Source: Teratosphaeria epicoccoides | Taxonomy: Eukaryota; Ascomycota; Dothideomycetes; Mycosphaerellales; Teratosphaeriaceae | DNA: 64,000 nt | NCBI GenBank assembly: GCA_021401465.1 | Contig: JADDMT010000042.1 | Location: forward strand, 124,001-188,000 | Reading direction: 5' to 3' | In this document: piece by piece, positions 21,305-31,546 of the stretch | Layout of the letters: the number at the start of each line of letters is the position of its first letter | How positions within the stretch are numbered: position 1 is the first letter of the stretch | Translations under genes and position numbers: made by a program | Notes under the pieces: model-generated | Database searches by the model: none | What the model was told of the DNA's origin: nothing | Seen by the model: only the letters and a program-made list of their open reading frames with translations

Positions 21305-21833
21305 GTGCGAGTGATCACGAGATTCACGCGCAAAGCTCAGAGCGTGGCACAAGGGGGCTTTGGGATCACAAGCGCGCGATGGGGATACGGTCGGCGACAC
21401 GAGATATCGCTGGAAGCGACGAGCGACGTCACTTCGCGGACGGCAGAAGCATTGCTGGATGCTGCACTCGATACTACGATATGAGACTTTTTGGGAGCGA
21501 GGCGCTATGGATGGGAGGGTGAAATCATCGCATGGTGAAGGAGGTCTTGCTGGATAGATGTATAGTAAGAAGGTACCAACCTGTGCAACTGCCTGTGCTG
21601 AATAGTGACACTCGCAGTGAGTCATCAGATTGCGCAGCAAACACGAGCGATGAAGGAGCGGCCACGCGAGTCATGTGGCAGGTTGCTATGTGCATCAACT
21701 TTCACGACACTGGCTAAGCATTGCCTCCTTAGTCACATCTCGACATCTAGAGCCTACCTGTCTTCGAGACGCATTTCTCTCAAGAACAAGCTGTGCGCAT
21801 CAAATCGCGCAATCCGCGAGCGACCACATCAAC
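21305..21833. other. Intergenic region
   Basis: About 530 bp between the tandem array and the next 2EXR reading frame. It is the presumed promoter of the latter. No gene seen. Confidence 0.45.
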
Positions 21834-22780
21834 ATGGGTGCAGTCCCAAGCAACACCTCGGCACAAGGCCCCAACCACCTCGCCAGTCTGCCGACCGAGC
21901 TGCGGCCGATGATCTACGAGCGTGCCCTTCCTTCCAGACAGAGGTCCCAGCGCTGCACTGAGTCGGCCGACATCTCAAAGCATCTCTCTCTGCTGTTTGT
22001 AGACCGCACCACCCACACCGAATCACTCCCGGTCTTCATCAGCTCGAACTCCTTCACGTTGAGCGCTGCGGCCTTCATGGTCTGTGCCGACATGTCGATC
22101 TTCAAGCATATCGAGCATCTGGTCATCCCTTGTCTAGAAGACTTGAGGATCAAAGCTAGAGCTGTAAAGTTCGAAGATGGAGAGAACAGCGATCTCGGTG
22201 AGGAGCTCCTCAAACTGCTGGCGTCCATGCCCGTCTGCGCGGTGCCTTGACTGATCACGGCCCGGGTGAATTCGACAAGGAGCAACTTCGTCAGTACAGC
22301 ACTGTGCATGACTTCTTCGAGCTTAAGAACCGTCTGCACGCGACCAATCTCGGCAAGACCCGCCATCTGGTTTGCAAAGCCCCTGGCGTCTACTTCCTCG
22401 AGTCCAAACAGCACACAGCCTCATATGCCCAGATAATGTTCAGCATTCGGCATTTCAACTACATGAGCTCCGACTTCGAGCGCCTGGAAATCAGAACAAA
22501 GACAGTCGATGACTTGATTAAGACTCACGGTCAGATCATGCTCGACAGAATCGGCGATTGGACAGAGGAGCTGTACAAAGCTGTCCATGCGCCTTATAGA
22601 ATTGAGATCGTGCTGCTCCCAATTATGGCGCGCGACTGGATCCAGGTTGGACGGGCTGGGTGCGACGTAGAGGACTCGCAGGATCAGGCATTTCGAATAG
22701 CTTATAGAGATGCGTACCAAGACTGGTTGTATCGTGGAGATCCAAAGGCGACGACAGTCTGGGAGACTGTCGCCCGCTAA
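21834..22780 (+). pseudogene. 2EXR/F-box-like gene, paralogue 3, frameshifted
   Basis: The first frame (21834-22250, 138 residues) carries HLASLPTELRPMIYERALPS, the 2EXR signature, then LLFVDRTTHTESLPVFISSNSF like its neighbours, and stops at 22248. The second frame, one base off, continues without interruption to 22780 with convincing protein (about 170 residues, ending DAYQDWLYRGDPKATTVWETVAR). The amphipathic helix ELLKLLASMP at 22200-22232 runs naturally into the second frame if one base is missing near 22230 in a CCC run. An intron explanation (GTAAAG at 22163 to an AAG near 22279) exists but removes conserved-looking sequence. It is either a recent pseudogene or a sequencing error. Confidence 0.6.
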
Positions 22781-23249
22781 ATATGTGTACTGCGGTAGAC
22801 GACGACCCGTGGAGGTCCAGGATGGACGGCGTCAAAATGCTGGGTCCATAGACTTTCTGTTTCTATCAATCAGAACGCGCCAGAGCAGGTCTTGGCTTCA
22901 TAGATCAGGATCTTGGCGTAATCAGCGAGAGGGGATGTTGAGCTGCACGCAGTGCACAGTATAGAGACTTTTCAGTACTAAGCATGCTTGTCATTTCTCC
23001 CAACGTCATACTTCTGGATTCAACACAAGAGGCACGTGTGCGTCAATATCACTCCGTTCTTCTCGTTTTACCTGCGAGATCTACCTGGTACGCCCTCTGC
23101 TCCCAATGGCTCCACTTTAACAGACTATCTCTTTAATCAACTTCATGCCTGTCTGATCTCCTGGCCGGGAGTATCTTCAGTCTTGGACCATTCAGTCCAG
23201 AGGGATGTCGGTCGACGCAAGACAGGAGCAGGAAACTTCCGATATGCGT
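22781..23249. other. Convergent intergenic region
   Basis: About 470 bp between the 2EXR reading frame and the following minus-strand ORF. Nothing recognised. Confidence 0.4.
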
Positions 23250-23777
23250 TCAGGTCCTGACAATCAGACATTGAGACACACTCCGCGTGGCTTGGCCGGC
23301 GACGTCAATCAGCTCCGGTGAATGTCCGCCAATATAGGCCGTAATCTGGGCCTCATATAGCTGTCTTAGCTGTTCCTCTGACTGTCGCATCTTAGCAGAG
23401 TGCTCCCGGGCCTGTCTGATCCTTATGTCTCGCAAAGAGAGCTGGGTAGGAGATGTCTTCCTCCGAAGTGATGGCCGCGTCTGCGAAGCCGTCCGTACAG
23501 GAGGTGTGGTCTTGGAGGTACCTGAAAAGTCGTCCAGAGATCTTGTGTTGCAGGAGACGGCTTTGCCCAATGATACAGAGCTGCCTGACGTACGTGCAGT
23601 GTACCATGAGCTCTCTGATGAACGTGAAGGCGTCGCCGCCCGGCTCATCAATTGCTCATGCTGGCATCGACTGGTCTTATGCTCGAAGAAGGCGCAAATC
23701 GGGCAATGTTTAGCCAGCGTTGCATCGAGCTCGTTGATCAGGCGGGAACATTTTCTTGGAGGTTGCGTGTGAGCCAT
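23250..23777 (-). CDS. Hypothetical protein with N-terminal Cys cluster
   Basis: 175 residues from the ATG at 23777. The N-terminus has CSRLINELDATLAKHCPICAFFEHKT followed by SRCQHEQL, four Cys and several His in 40 residues, possibly a metal-binding or zinc-finger-like patch. The middle is Ser/Thr/Arg-rich and probably disordered. A C-terminal helix IRQAREHSAKMRQSEEQLRQLYEAQ could form a coiled coil. I do not recognise a family. It may be a real lineage-specific gene, but support is only coding-like composition. Confidence 0.4.
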   Translation of the reverse strand: MAHTQPPRKCSRLINELDATLAKHCPICAFFEHKTSRCQHEQLMSRAATPSRSSESSWYTARTSGSSVSLGKAVSCNTRSLDDFSGTSKTTPPVRTASQTRPSLRRKTSPTQLSLRDIRIRQAREHSAKMRQSEEQLRQLYEAQITAYIGGHSPELIDVAGQATRSVSQCLIVRT

Positions 23778-24567
23778 GAACTGTGACAACAGATCAATGT
23801 CTCAGTGGTCGAAGTGGACGGCAGTATTCGAAAATGCTGCTCAGACAATGTCAGGCTCGAGGAGTTGTAGACAGCGAAGGCCAGCTGCGCCGCACGCATA
23901 GGCAAGGTCTTTCCGATTGACGGAATGGTCAGCGCCACGATGGAGTATGTGTAGTCGAAAAGACCGAACCCAATTGCTGGGACGACATGCTTGGGCCAGA
24001 CGCTGTGGAAGCAATGGTGCACCACGCCACTATAGACTTCAGCAATACTGCAGTCACTTGCATGGGTTGTGCAGCCGTGATGCTGACCTTGCAGTCAGCT
24101 CGCTCGGGATCGTAGTCCTTTCAGTATTGGTGAGCTGCCAAATTGATCGCTGACACACACCCTTTTGCGATTCTACAGCGATACCAATGAGGTACTCCTA
24201 ATACGAGCACATCAGCCGCAAAAAGATGGTGTATCGTGTCTCTTTAGAGCTCGTTGTCGTTGTCCGCACAACATTTTCACGCCGAGAACGGAATTTGTCT
24301 AAGAAACGAAAGCAACGTGCGGCTGACTGAGCGCTCGGAATGAACATACGTACCTATGCCACCGTCGATGGCATGAGACTTATACATGCAGCTCATTGTA
24401 CGCGCCTAAACTAAGGTGGTGATCAGGCGGTGGACGCTGACGGTCCCACATTGCCATCAACCCTCGGCCTAGCTCAAGATGCCGTCCCCAAAGGACGTTC
24501 TTGCTCGAAGCACATCTCCAATCTGCACACAGGCTATCGCGCCCATCTATCCAGGCGTTCTCTACAG
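23778..24567. other. Intergenic region
   Basis: About 790 bp without a supported gene, between two minus-strand genes. Confidence 0.4.
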
Positions 24568-25536
24568 CTAGAAAATTGGCCGCCTTTTGTGCTTGCGAAC
24601 AAACATTGCCGCGAGCTCGTCAACGTCGTCCAACTGAAATCCCTGCGTGCCATACGTGAGAACGTGCCCAAGATTGATCTCGTCGCAAGTATCACGCACG
24701 AACTCGGTAAGGTACAAATGAGGTCTACCCATCTGCATGACCTTGGCGTTGGCATAAGCTTTACGGCCCACGCCATGCCCCGTTGGCACAGCTGTCAAAT
24801 TGACCGTGATGAGATTCCCACGAAACGGGGAGCTGATCAACAAATTGACTCTGCCCATCTCATACTCGTCCCAGTTGAGTCCCTCAAGTGCCTCCCGCTC
24901 ATTTGGATCGAGCCGCAGCACACCACAATCTTGGAGTCGCTGCGGATCCCAGTGAAATCTCTGCACTACTGTATCATAGTTGGGCCAAATCCTGACGTAG
25001 AAGTTGACGTGATCCAGGTATGCATTTTGGTGGTCGGCAAGGACATTCTGCTTCTGATCTCCAGAACCAGGTGTCTCTGAAGAGACGCGATTGAATCCAC
25101 GCACAATGTCAACCAGGGACAGTGACGCGTAACGGTATTTGTTCTGAAGACAGGCCTGTCGCTCGGAGCGTGAGAGTATCGTGACATCTGGGCTGGATGC
25201 TTGAGATTCGACATCGGTGGAGCTCAACTCAGCCAGTTTATCCTCTCTCGTAGGTTTAATCCGCCTGCTTGGCTTGACATCATGCCCATCTGATATCCTC
25301 TTGTCCTCGTCCTCGCTGACGACATGGTCCTGCTTCTTGGCCGTGCGTGCCACGCTCGAATTGTCTTGCTTCTGGCCCGACCCATCCTGCATTTGGACGT
25401 CTTCGTCTTCGTAGAGTCTTGCCTGCAACACTTTCGGAGCAGGAGTGTGGCTCTCGGCCACGAAACCATCGCCAGTCATGTCGATGGGATCATCGTCACT
25501 GTCAAGCTCCGCAAATTCGGAATGGAGTGGCGGCAT
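24568..25536 (-). CDS. Hypothetical protein with acidic N-terminus
   Basis: 322 residues from the ATG at 25536; an in-frame ATG at 25689 would add 51 basic residues. The N-terminal 120 residues are acidic and Ser/Lys-rich (ELDSDDDPIDMTGDGF, YEDEDVQMQDG), typical of a disordered nuclear protein. The C-terminal 200 residues are globular: RYASLSLVDIVRGFNRV, FYVRIWPNYDTVVQRFHWDP, LRLDPNEREALEGLNWDEYEMGRVNLLI, and VRDTCDEINLGHVLTYGTQGF. I recognise no family. Codon use is like that of the neighbours, with no internal stop. Confidence 0.6.
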   Translation of the reverse strand: MPPLHSEFAELDSDDDPIDMTGDGFVAESHTPAPKVLQARLYEDEDVQMQDGSGQKQDNSSVARTAKKQDHVVSEDEDKRISDGHDVKPSRRIKPTREDKLAELSSTDVESQASSPDVTILSRSERQACLQNKYRYASLSLVDIVRGFNRVSSETPGSGDQKQNVLADHQNAYLDHVNFYVRIWPNYDTVVQRFHWDPQRLQDCGVLRLDPNEREALEGLNWDEYEMGRVNLLISSPFRGNLITVNLTAVPTGHGVGRKAYANAKVMQMGRPHLYLTEFVRDTCDEINLGHVLTYGTQGFQLDDVDELAAMFVRKHKRRPIF

Positions 25537-28460
25537 GTTGGGGTTGGACCTGACGACTTTAGAGCTGCGCAACAGTCTACAGCGTTTCTGAATGTATCTA
25601 ATACTCTTGGCGGTCGGTGCTTCGAGTGATGTTTGTTCAGCTGTGCGCCAATGCAGCTTTGCTGGCTGGTCGCGCATGCAGGGAAACAAGTCAAACAGGA
25701 GTCAAGGTGAGAGAAAACAGGTCACGGGCGGAGTTACTGACGATGAGCTGACACGTGAATCGTAATCCTCTGATGCGCGCCCGCAGCTCAGGCAACCACC
25801 AAGTTTGCTTTGTGTGATGTTGGCCGGGCGGCATCTTGACGCTCAATTGCTATTGTAAGGGCCATGCCAGACTCACTCGCCGTCGCGCAGCGCCAGTATT
25901 GTACGTCATGATAGGGCCTAAGAAGTGGCTGCTCCTTCGGAGTCGTTCCTAGTCCCATCACCCAGCTGTACAGCTCGTTCGTTCACAATGCGGCGCGCAT
26001 ATGCTCAATCCATCGTTCCCAGTCGTATCGACAACTCTCTCCGCCCACCTCTTCTCCAGCATCCAGGAAACCCAAGATAGTCTGATGAAAAAGGGCGCTC
26101 TAGCGAGCAATGTGGTTACAAAAATTCCCTGCCGATCCGAAGACCAACAGAAGCGGTCAGTTGATAGTTTTCAACTAGCAAAAACGCAATCTCGGACGAA
26201 TCCTCACTGATATGCGTAATGCCCGTGCACTCGGATGTCGAGAGGAAGAGAGGTTTGGAGATGCGAAAATCTTTATAGTTGGCAAACGCGCTAGTGGGTG
26301 TGAGTCAGCCGCGCTTGACTCATATCTCGCACTTGATTCAGATTACTTTTCTCACATTCTTACAAACGCCTAGACCATGATGCTAATATTACGGACAAAC
26401 CCAAGTGTCATATTCTTTTCCGCACTGAGGCTGGTCGAAAGTCCATCCTTGTGACATTCAACAGCAATCTCAGGTTTCTCTACGCAGAGGCAATTCTGCT
26501 CTGTGTCGACTATACACGATATAGCAGTTACCCATCGGAACTCTGAATAATAGATATGGCACACCTACTGTAGGAAAATAAGTATAGGGTTGCTGCTGAG
26601 CATGGACAGGAAAGTCATACGATGACTTCGGCGAAGCCACTGCAGCGCTATCATTGTGTCTTGTTGTTAGCCAAGTCTAATAACAGGCTAGGGCATAGTC
26701 AGTCGACGTACCCTATACCCAGCCTCATCAACTGAACACGCTTCGTAAGATTGGAGGGCTGAGGCCGGTGGCTTAGAGAATGCTACTATGAGCAGATATG
26801 ATATGACCTTCGGCCTTCTCTGGACCTCCTCAGCGCAGCTGACCTGCCTTCGATATTGAGATCCTGCAAGGCTAAATCGTAGAGCAGCAATGCAGCCTCG
26901 ACTAAGGTATGATGCCAGCAGAGTCTACACGACAGATCGAAAGCACTGGCAGAGAAAAAGACCTGCTATACAGATTCAGTCCTCCCAATACTTTCATGGG
27001 TTTTGTCAATCATAACTCGCAGGGCGATCATGGCAGAAATACTCCGAATACGCGCTCTGGCCACTATGCACCGTCCAACCTGAAGTTAGGGATCTTGAAG
27101 TCGTCATGCGTGAAAGGACCCCTTTTATTACCTGACGGAGACTGCCGTTCGCGCGATTTGCCAGAATGAATGATTTTGCTTGCTCTAAGAGCTCCGGCTC
27201 GTCAACGTGACGCTGCCGAGCGTAAAATGCATAGTCATCCTCGATGAGTCGATGAGGTTCAGTGCGCACTCTTTGCTTGCTTGCCGCCCACCGCTTACTG
27301 GCACCCCGCCGCTGCCTTGTCCACTGGTCGAGCGGAATGGCCTCCCAGCAGCTCATGTACTGGGTGAAGCCGCCGTTGGGTTGTTACTGATTCTAGCTGT
27401 CTGGAACACAGACACGATGGATGTCCGTAGGTTGGTATCCAGGTCCGGATCGGATTACTCACGTACCATCATGCGCTCGACAAGTGACCAGATGCGGCCT
27501 GTCCATGGCTAAATCCACTGCTTTCTAGCATGTCGTCCTCTGCATCACCCAAGACACACGGACTTTGTTCTCGGCGTGGCAGGACAGAGGCCTTTGTGTG
27601 ACTCCAGAGCCAAATTCTCGCAGGCCATCGGACTTCGGATTGAGGTTAGCGGTATTTGAGAGGTTCTGCCACAGAATACATCTTCACTGTTTCTTGCTCT
27701 GCAGCAGCAGTGCAAACTGCGTTCTGAGTAATGCAGTGTGGTAAAGGGCTCACATGTCTTGCTACGATCTCAGCTTCCAGGGCAGATTAAGGTCTGATAT
27801 CATGCTGCCTCTTCTGCTTGGCAGGCAAGGGGCCGGCTGTTGCGACTGGATCAATCATCAACCTCTCGAGCATGAAGCTGGCGCTTTCTCCTGCTTTCGT
27901 CGTGACCGTCGTACAAAGAGTGCGACGATGCAGACTCGTGCAAAGTTCTCGGGCCCAAGAACAGTATAAGGGAAGGCGTCGAGGCCAAGGTGCACGGCTC
28001 TTTAATCCATGCACGAGTCTTATTGCGTGACCTCGACCAAGAGCGTGAAATCAAAGGCGTCTTCTTCTGAGCTTGGCTCACAAGCCATTGTGCTTGGGTA
28101 TTCCCGTCAATGGTAGATCACTCTGTTCGTCTCCTGGGCGTAAAAGTATTCCCACCACGCGCGATCTCGACGTCGAGGTCAGAGGGGATGGAAGGATAGC
28201 GCAGAAGCTCTGGCCAACCACAACAGCCTTATCGCGCGTCGAGCTGCAGCAATCTCCACGGAGCACTTCATCCAATGGACATGCACGCAATGACTACGCC
28301 AGCACAGTAAAGCAACACGGAAGCATTTGCTAAGCAATGATAGTGGCTGCATAGCTCATGTCCCGTGTTGTGGTAGGACGGTCTCCCGTAATGTAATGTA
28401 GGGAGGCTTATACCCGCCTACACCTTCACTGCCATGTCGCATGCGGCATAACTACTGACG
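25537..28460. other. Gene-poor 2.9-kb stretch with possible gene relics
   Basis: No intact gene is recognisable. The most protein-like piece is a 116-codon minus-strand ORF (27006-27356) whose part LIEDDYAFYARQRHVDEPEL looks coding. It has a possible upstream exon near 27490 ending at a GTACGTGAG donor (SLVERMM frame) and an acceptor CACCCAG just before the ORF. The remainder is interrupted in all frames and could be regulatory, relic or spacer DNA. Confidence 0.4.
27006..27356 (-). pseudogene. Possible gene relic, unknown family
   Basis: Open for 116 codons. The segment from TEPHRLIEDDYAFYARQ to LLEQAKSFILANRANG reads as helical, charged protein. It is followed by a GTAATA donor-like site after SLRQ, so the last 35 codons may be intronic. 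The family is not recognised and no complete gene model could be built around it. Confidence 0.25.
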
Positions 28461-29509
28461 ATGGCATTGACGAATGACTACCAGGAAAGCGAGAGCGAGC
28501 ATTTCTCGCCGTACAGACCGGATGGAAAGCTGGTAAGCACAGGACCAAGACGCAACCCACCATTGAACGCACAAATAACTAGGTATAGTATGGCTTTGTT
28601 TGCATAGTCACAGGCGCGACCCAGCCCGTCGGCAAAGCGATTGTATTAGAACTTGCAGCACATGGTGCCGCTTGCATCTACGCATGCTCCTCCTCACCTA
28701 GCGATGACTATGCTGGCTTAGCAGACGACGTCAATAAGCAATATCCAAGTACGAAAGTGATAGGATACCCGTTCAAGCTGGCAAACGAAGAGGATACCTT
28801 AGGTCTGATCGACGATGTCTTGAATTCCTGGGGCAGGTAGGTTACGCATGCGGAAAAGACTGAGATGGAGTGACCGGACATTTCATGGCCAACTGACAAA
28901 CACGGCAGGCTCGACGTATACGTCACCAGTTCAGGACTCTTGGGCCCGTCGTCAATCGCAGAGACCAAACCGGCGGATCTCTACAAGCTGTTCGAAGCTA
29001 ACAGCATGGCACCTTTCTTCGCGCTCAAATACGCACCACCAGCAATGGCCAAGACCACGCCGAAAGGCAGCTACGCGAATGCGGCTCCTAAAGACCAAGG
29101 CTACGGCAGTATCATAGTAGTCTCGTCCGTCGCCTCGACCTACGGCGGCTGCTGGGGCCCTGCCTTCACCATGTCGTCACACGCCGCCCTAGGAGTAGTT
29201 CGAGCCGGCGTGGCCACGCTGAAAGGGACGAACGTGCGAATCAACTGCATTTCTCCAGGTCAGATCGACATTGGGGTTGATCTCAAGGGCTTTGACATGC
29301 GTGGCTTGTCTGCGCAGTTCCCGCCGAGCAGTCTACAGAGCAAGAAGGTGCAGAAGGATGTGGTTGGTTTGGAAAGGGCTGGTCTGGCAACGGAAGTGGC
29401 AAGGGTAGCTGGCTTCCTTGCTAGCGGATTCAGCTCTTACATCACGGGCTCAAACATGGTTGTGGACGGTGGCGCAAGCACCATGAACCCGCTTACGATA
29501 CCTATATAG
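28461..29509 (+). CDS. Short-chain dehydrogenase/reductase with altered active site
   Basis: Three exons, 28461-28532, 28589-28836 and 28909-29509 (introns of 56 and 72 nt, with a CTGAC branch site in the second), give 306 residues. Family evidence: the Rossmann motif VTGATQPVGKAI, the structural LDVYVTSSGLLG segment where NNAG is usual, the IIVVSSVAS strand with the catalytic Ser, NCISPGQIDIGV after the active site and ITGSNMVVDGG at the C-terminus. The catalytic Tyr-x-x-x-Lys reads Phe-Thr-Met-Ser-Ser, so both Tyr and Lys are missing. The NNAG Asn is also changed. It may be a non-catalytic or altered-activity SDR; substrate unknown. Confidence 0.82.
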
Positions 29510-30022
29510 ATCACCAGAATGGCGTCGCGCTGCGCGCGAGCTTCCGACTGATCCCTTCACCTAGTTTGTCAAGTCCGCTTTCGCGGCCTGTCTGAGACTT
29601 TTCTCCGCCATATTCGCCTTTCTCGCACGAATCACCTTGCTTAAATTGCGAACGTGTTGTCGTTATTGGTCCAAACTCAGGTGCCAAGAGGCCAGCGTTC
29701 AAGATCACTCAGAAGAAGAAGGGTCAATTGCGAGCTGGTCCATTGTCTTCAGATGTTACTGTGCCCATCGCTGTTTGCTCCCGAGCATCGCGATCGATTT
29801 GAGACAATGAAGTGTGATAGCAGTCGAGAATGCGATGCACATGGCCTTTCACCCCGGAAATCCACGATCCATTATCTTCAGTCTTGATGCGACCCAACGA
29901 GGTCTTGGTGAAGGCCAGTAGACTGGCCCCAGAACCACGTCTTCGTGAACGCGACTCACTCGCCTGACACCTGGCCCTAACCAACGCCAATGCTAAATCT
30001 GCAGGCCAAGCACCTTCCACCA
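29510..30022. other. Convergent intergenic spacer
   Basis: About 510 bp between the SDR gene and the coiled-coil gene. Nothing recognised. Confidence 0.45.
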
Positions 30023-31075
30023 TCACCTTCCTCGCCTCGCGTTTCTCATCCTCACATTGGCTTCCTTCCAATGAATCAAGTTCTCATTGCGTTTCGGCGC
30101 TTGCGATTTCCGACTCGACCTGCGTTCCGGCGGTGATCCAACATCATCGTCTTCGTATCCCACACGTGCCGACTCCGTAGACTTCAAGCCAGCGTCCCTA
30201 AAGACGGCCAGAGCGTTGGCGACGTCTGGAGTGCTGTAACGTTCTGAGGCACTCTTCGCGCGAATGTGCTGGACCGACGACTTGTGCTGAGGTTTTGCTA
30301 CTGTCATCGTCTTTCGCCGCTTCTTTGGTCCTTCGATGGACTCCTCAACGTTCGCGAGCCTGCACTCTGTTGAGTCATCTGTAGCCGGCGTGCCAAACAT
30401 CTTGGAAATTGAAGCAGATCTCGCGCCTGTCTTCGTCGGCGATGTTGTGGCTGTCGTATCGCCAAGCCAGAGGCGAAGATCATCCGTCGTGCCCAGGTCC
30501 AAGGTGTCGCCGCGCTTCAGCCGCTGCATTAGAGCACGAGCCAAATCTCTGGTTGACAATGCCGAAGCTCTAGCCAGCTCGGCTCGATCTTGAAGCTGTA
30601 GCAGGCGACTGTGGTGCTCGCGTAGGGTGGCCCCATGCTCATTAATGAGCTTCTGATTGGCATCAGACCCTTTTGCAACACCAGGCATGAAGCGCTCCTG
30701 GAATCTCTTGAGCTGCTGAACGGCCTGTTGTGCTTGCTTCTGATACTCTTCGTATGGCTGGAGACGCTGCTCTAAGGTCTCGAGGCGCTTAGCGACATGG
30801 CCAGAATCGTTGATCTTGTTCTCAACCTCGTGAAGACGTTCTTCCAGCTCATTGTAACTTTCACCGAATTTATTCAGGTCGCTCTCTAGATCAATGGCAG
30901 CTGCACACTTTGGGGAAGATGGTTCTTGCTGATGAGAACTCTTCTTGCCTTCCAGGGTTGTCAGCCGCTGCTCGACATGGGCAAGTGCGCGCGCAGCATT
31001 GAATCTGTACGCCGGCCGGCGGTCTTTTGCGTTCCTTGTGGCCGCCTGTGGCCCATCTGATGTGCGCGGCGTCAT
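30023..31075 (-). CDS. Coiled-coil protein, unknown
   Basis: 350 residues from the ATG at 31075; a longer start at 31120 adds 15 residues. The N-terminus is basic (DRRPAYRFNAARALAHVEQRL). Long heptad-like stretches then cover about residues 25-190 (SYNELEERLHEVENKIND, RLETLEQRLQPYEEYQKQAQQ, AELARASALSTRDLARAL). The C-terminal third is Ser/Lys/Arg-rich with KKRRK and basic clusters compatible with a nuclear signal. I do not recognise an orthologous family; a nuclear or cytoskeletal scaffold is only a guess. Confidence 0.6.
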   Translation of the reverse strand: MTPRTSDGPQAATRNAKDRRPAYRFNAARALAHVEQRLTTLEGKKSSHQQEPSSPKCAAAIDLESDLNKFGESYNELEERLHEVENKINDSGHVAKRLETLEQRLQPYEEYQKQAQQAVQQLKRFQERFMPGVAKGSDANQKLINEHGATLREHHSRLLQLQDRAELARASALSTRDLARALMQRLKRGDTLDLGTTDDLRLWLGDTTATTSPTKTGARSASISKMFGTPATDDSTECRLANVEESIEGPKKRRKTMTVAKPQHKSSVQHIRAKSASERYSTPDVANALAVFRDAGLKSTESARVGYEDDDVGSPPERRSSRKSQAPKRNENLIHWKEANVRMRNARRGR

Positions 31076-31546
31076 TTTACTGATGTTGCAATCGACGCTG
31101 CAGATGCTATGTGGGCCCAAAGTGGTAGAAACTAAGGCAATGCGGAAGACATGTCTAAACTTGAGCGTTATGCAGCAATTTCGGATCTCACTTCAAATTG
31201 ATCGCCATTGGCCCTTGGTATTGCTGTGACATGAAGTCGATCTAGCAAGTGCACATCCAAGAGTGGCAGGGACACCGTTTGCCGCTTGATGCCATGTGTG
31301 GGGCGGGGCTGGGTAAGGTAAGGTACTGTTAAAATGAGGTCACGATGCACCACGTACGAAGCGCTAGATTGATGCTGTACAGATACGCCGGAGTGTAGCT
31401 TCTAATAAGCCACAATTCTACCAACTCCGCTCGGTGCTACCTGACAATGAAAACCCGCCTTGCATCAGGGGAACATGACGCTACCATCAAGAACATCTGG
31501 ACCCGGTGACAACGCCGCAGAGAAGGCTCTATACCTGTTTGACACC

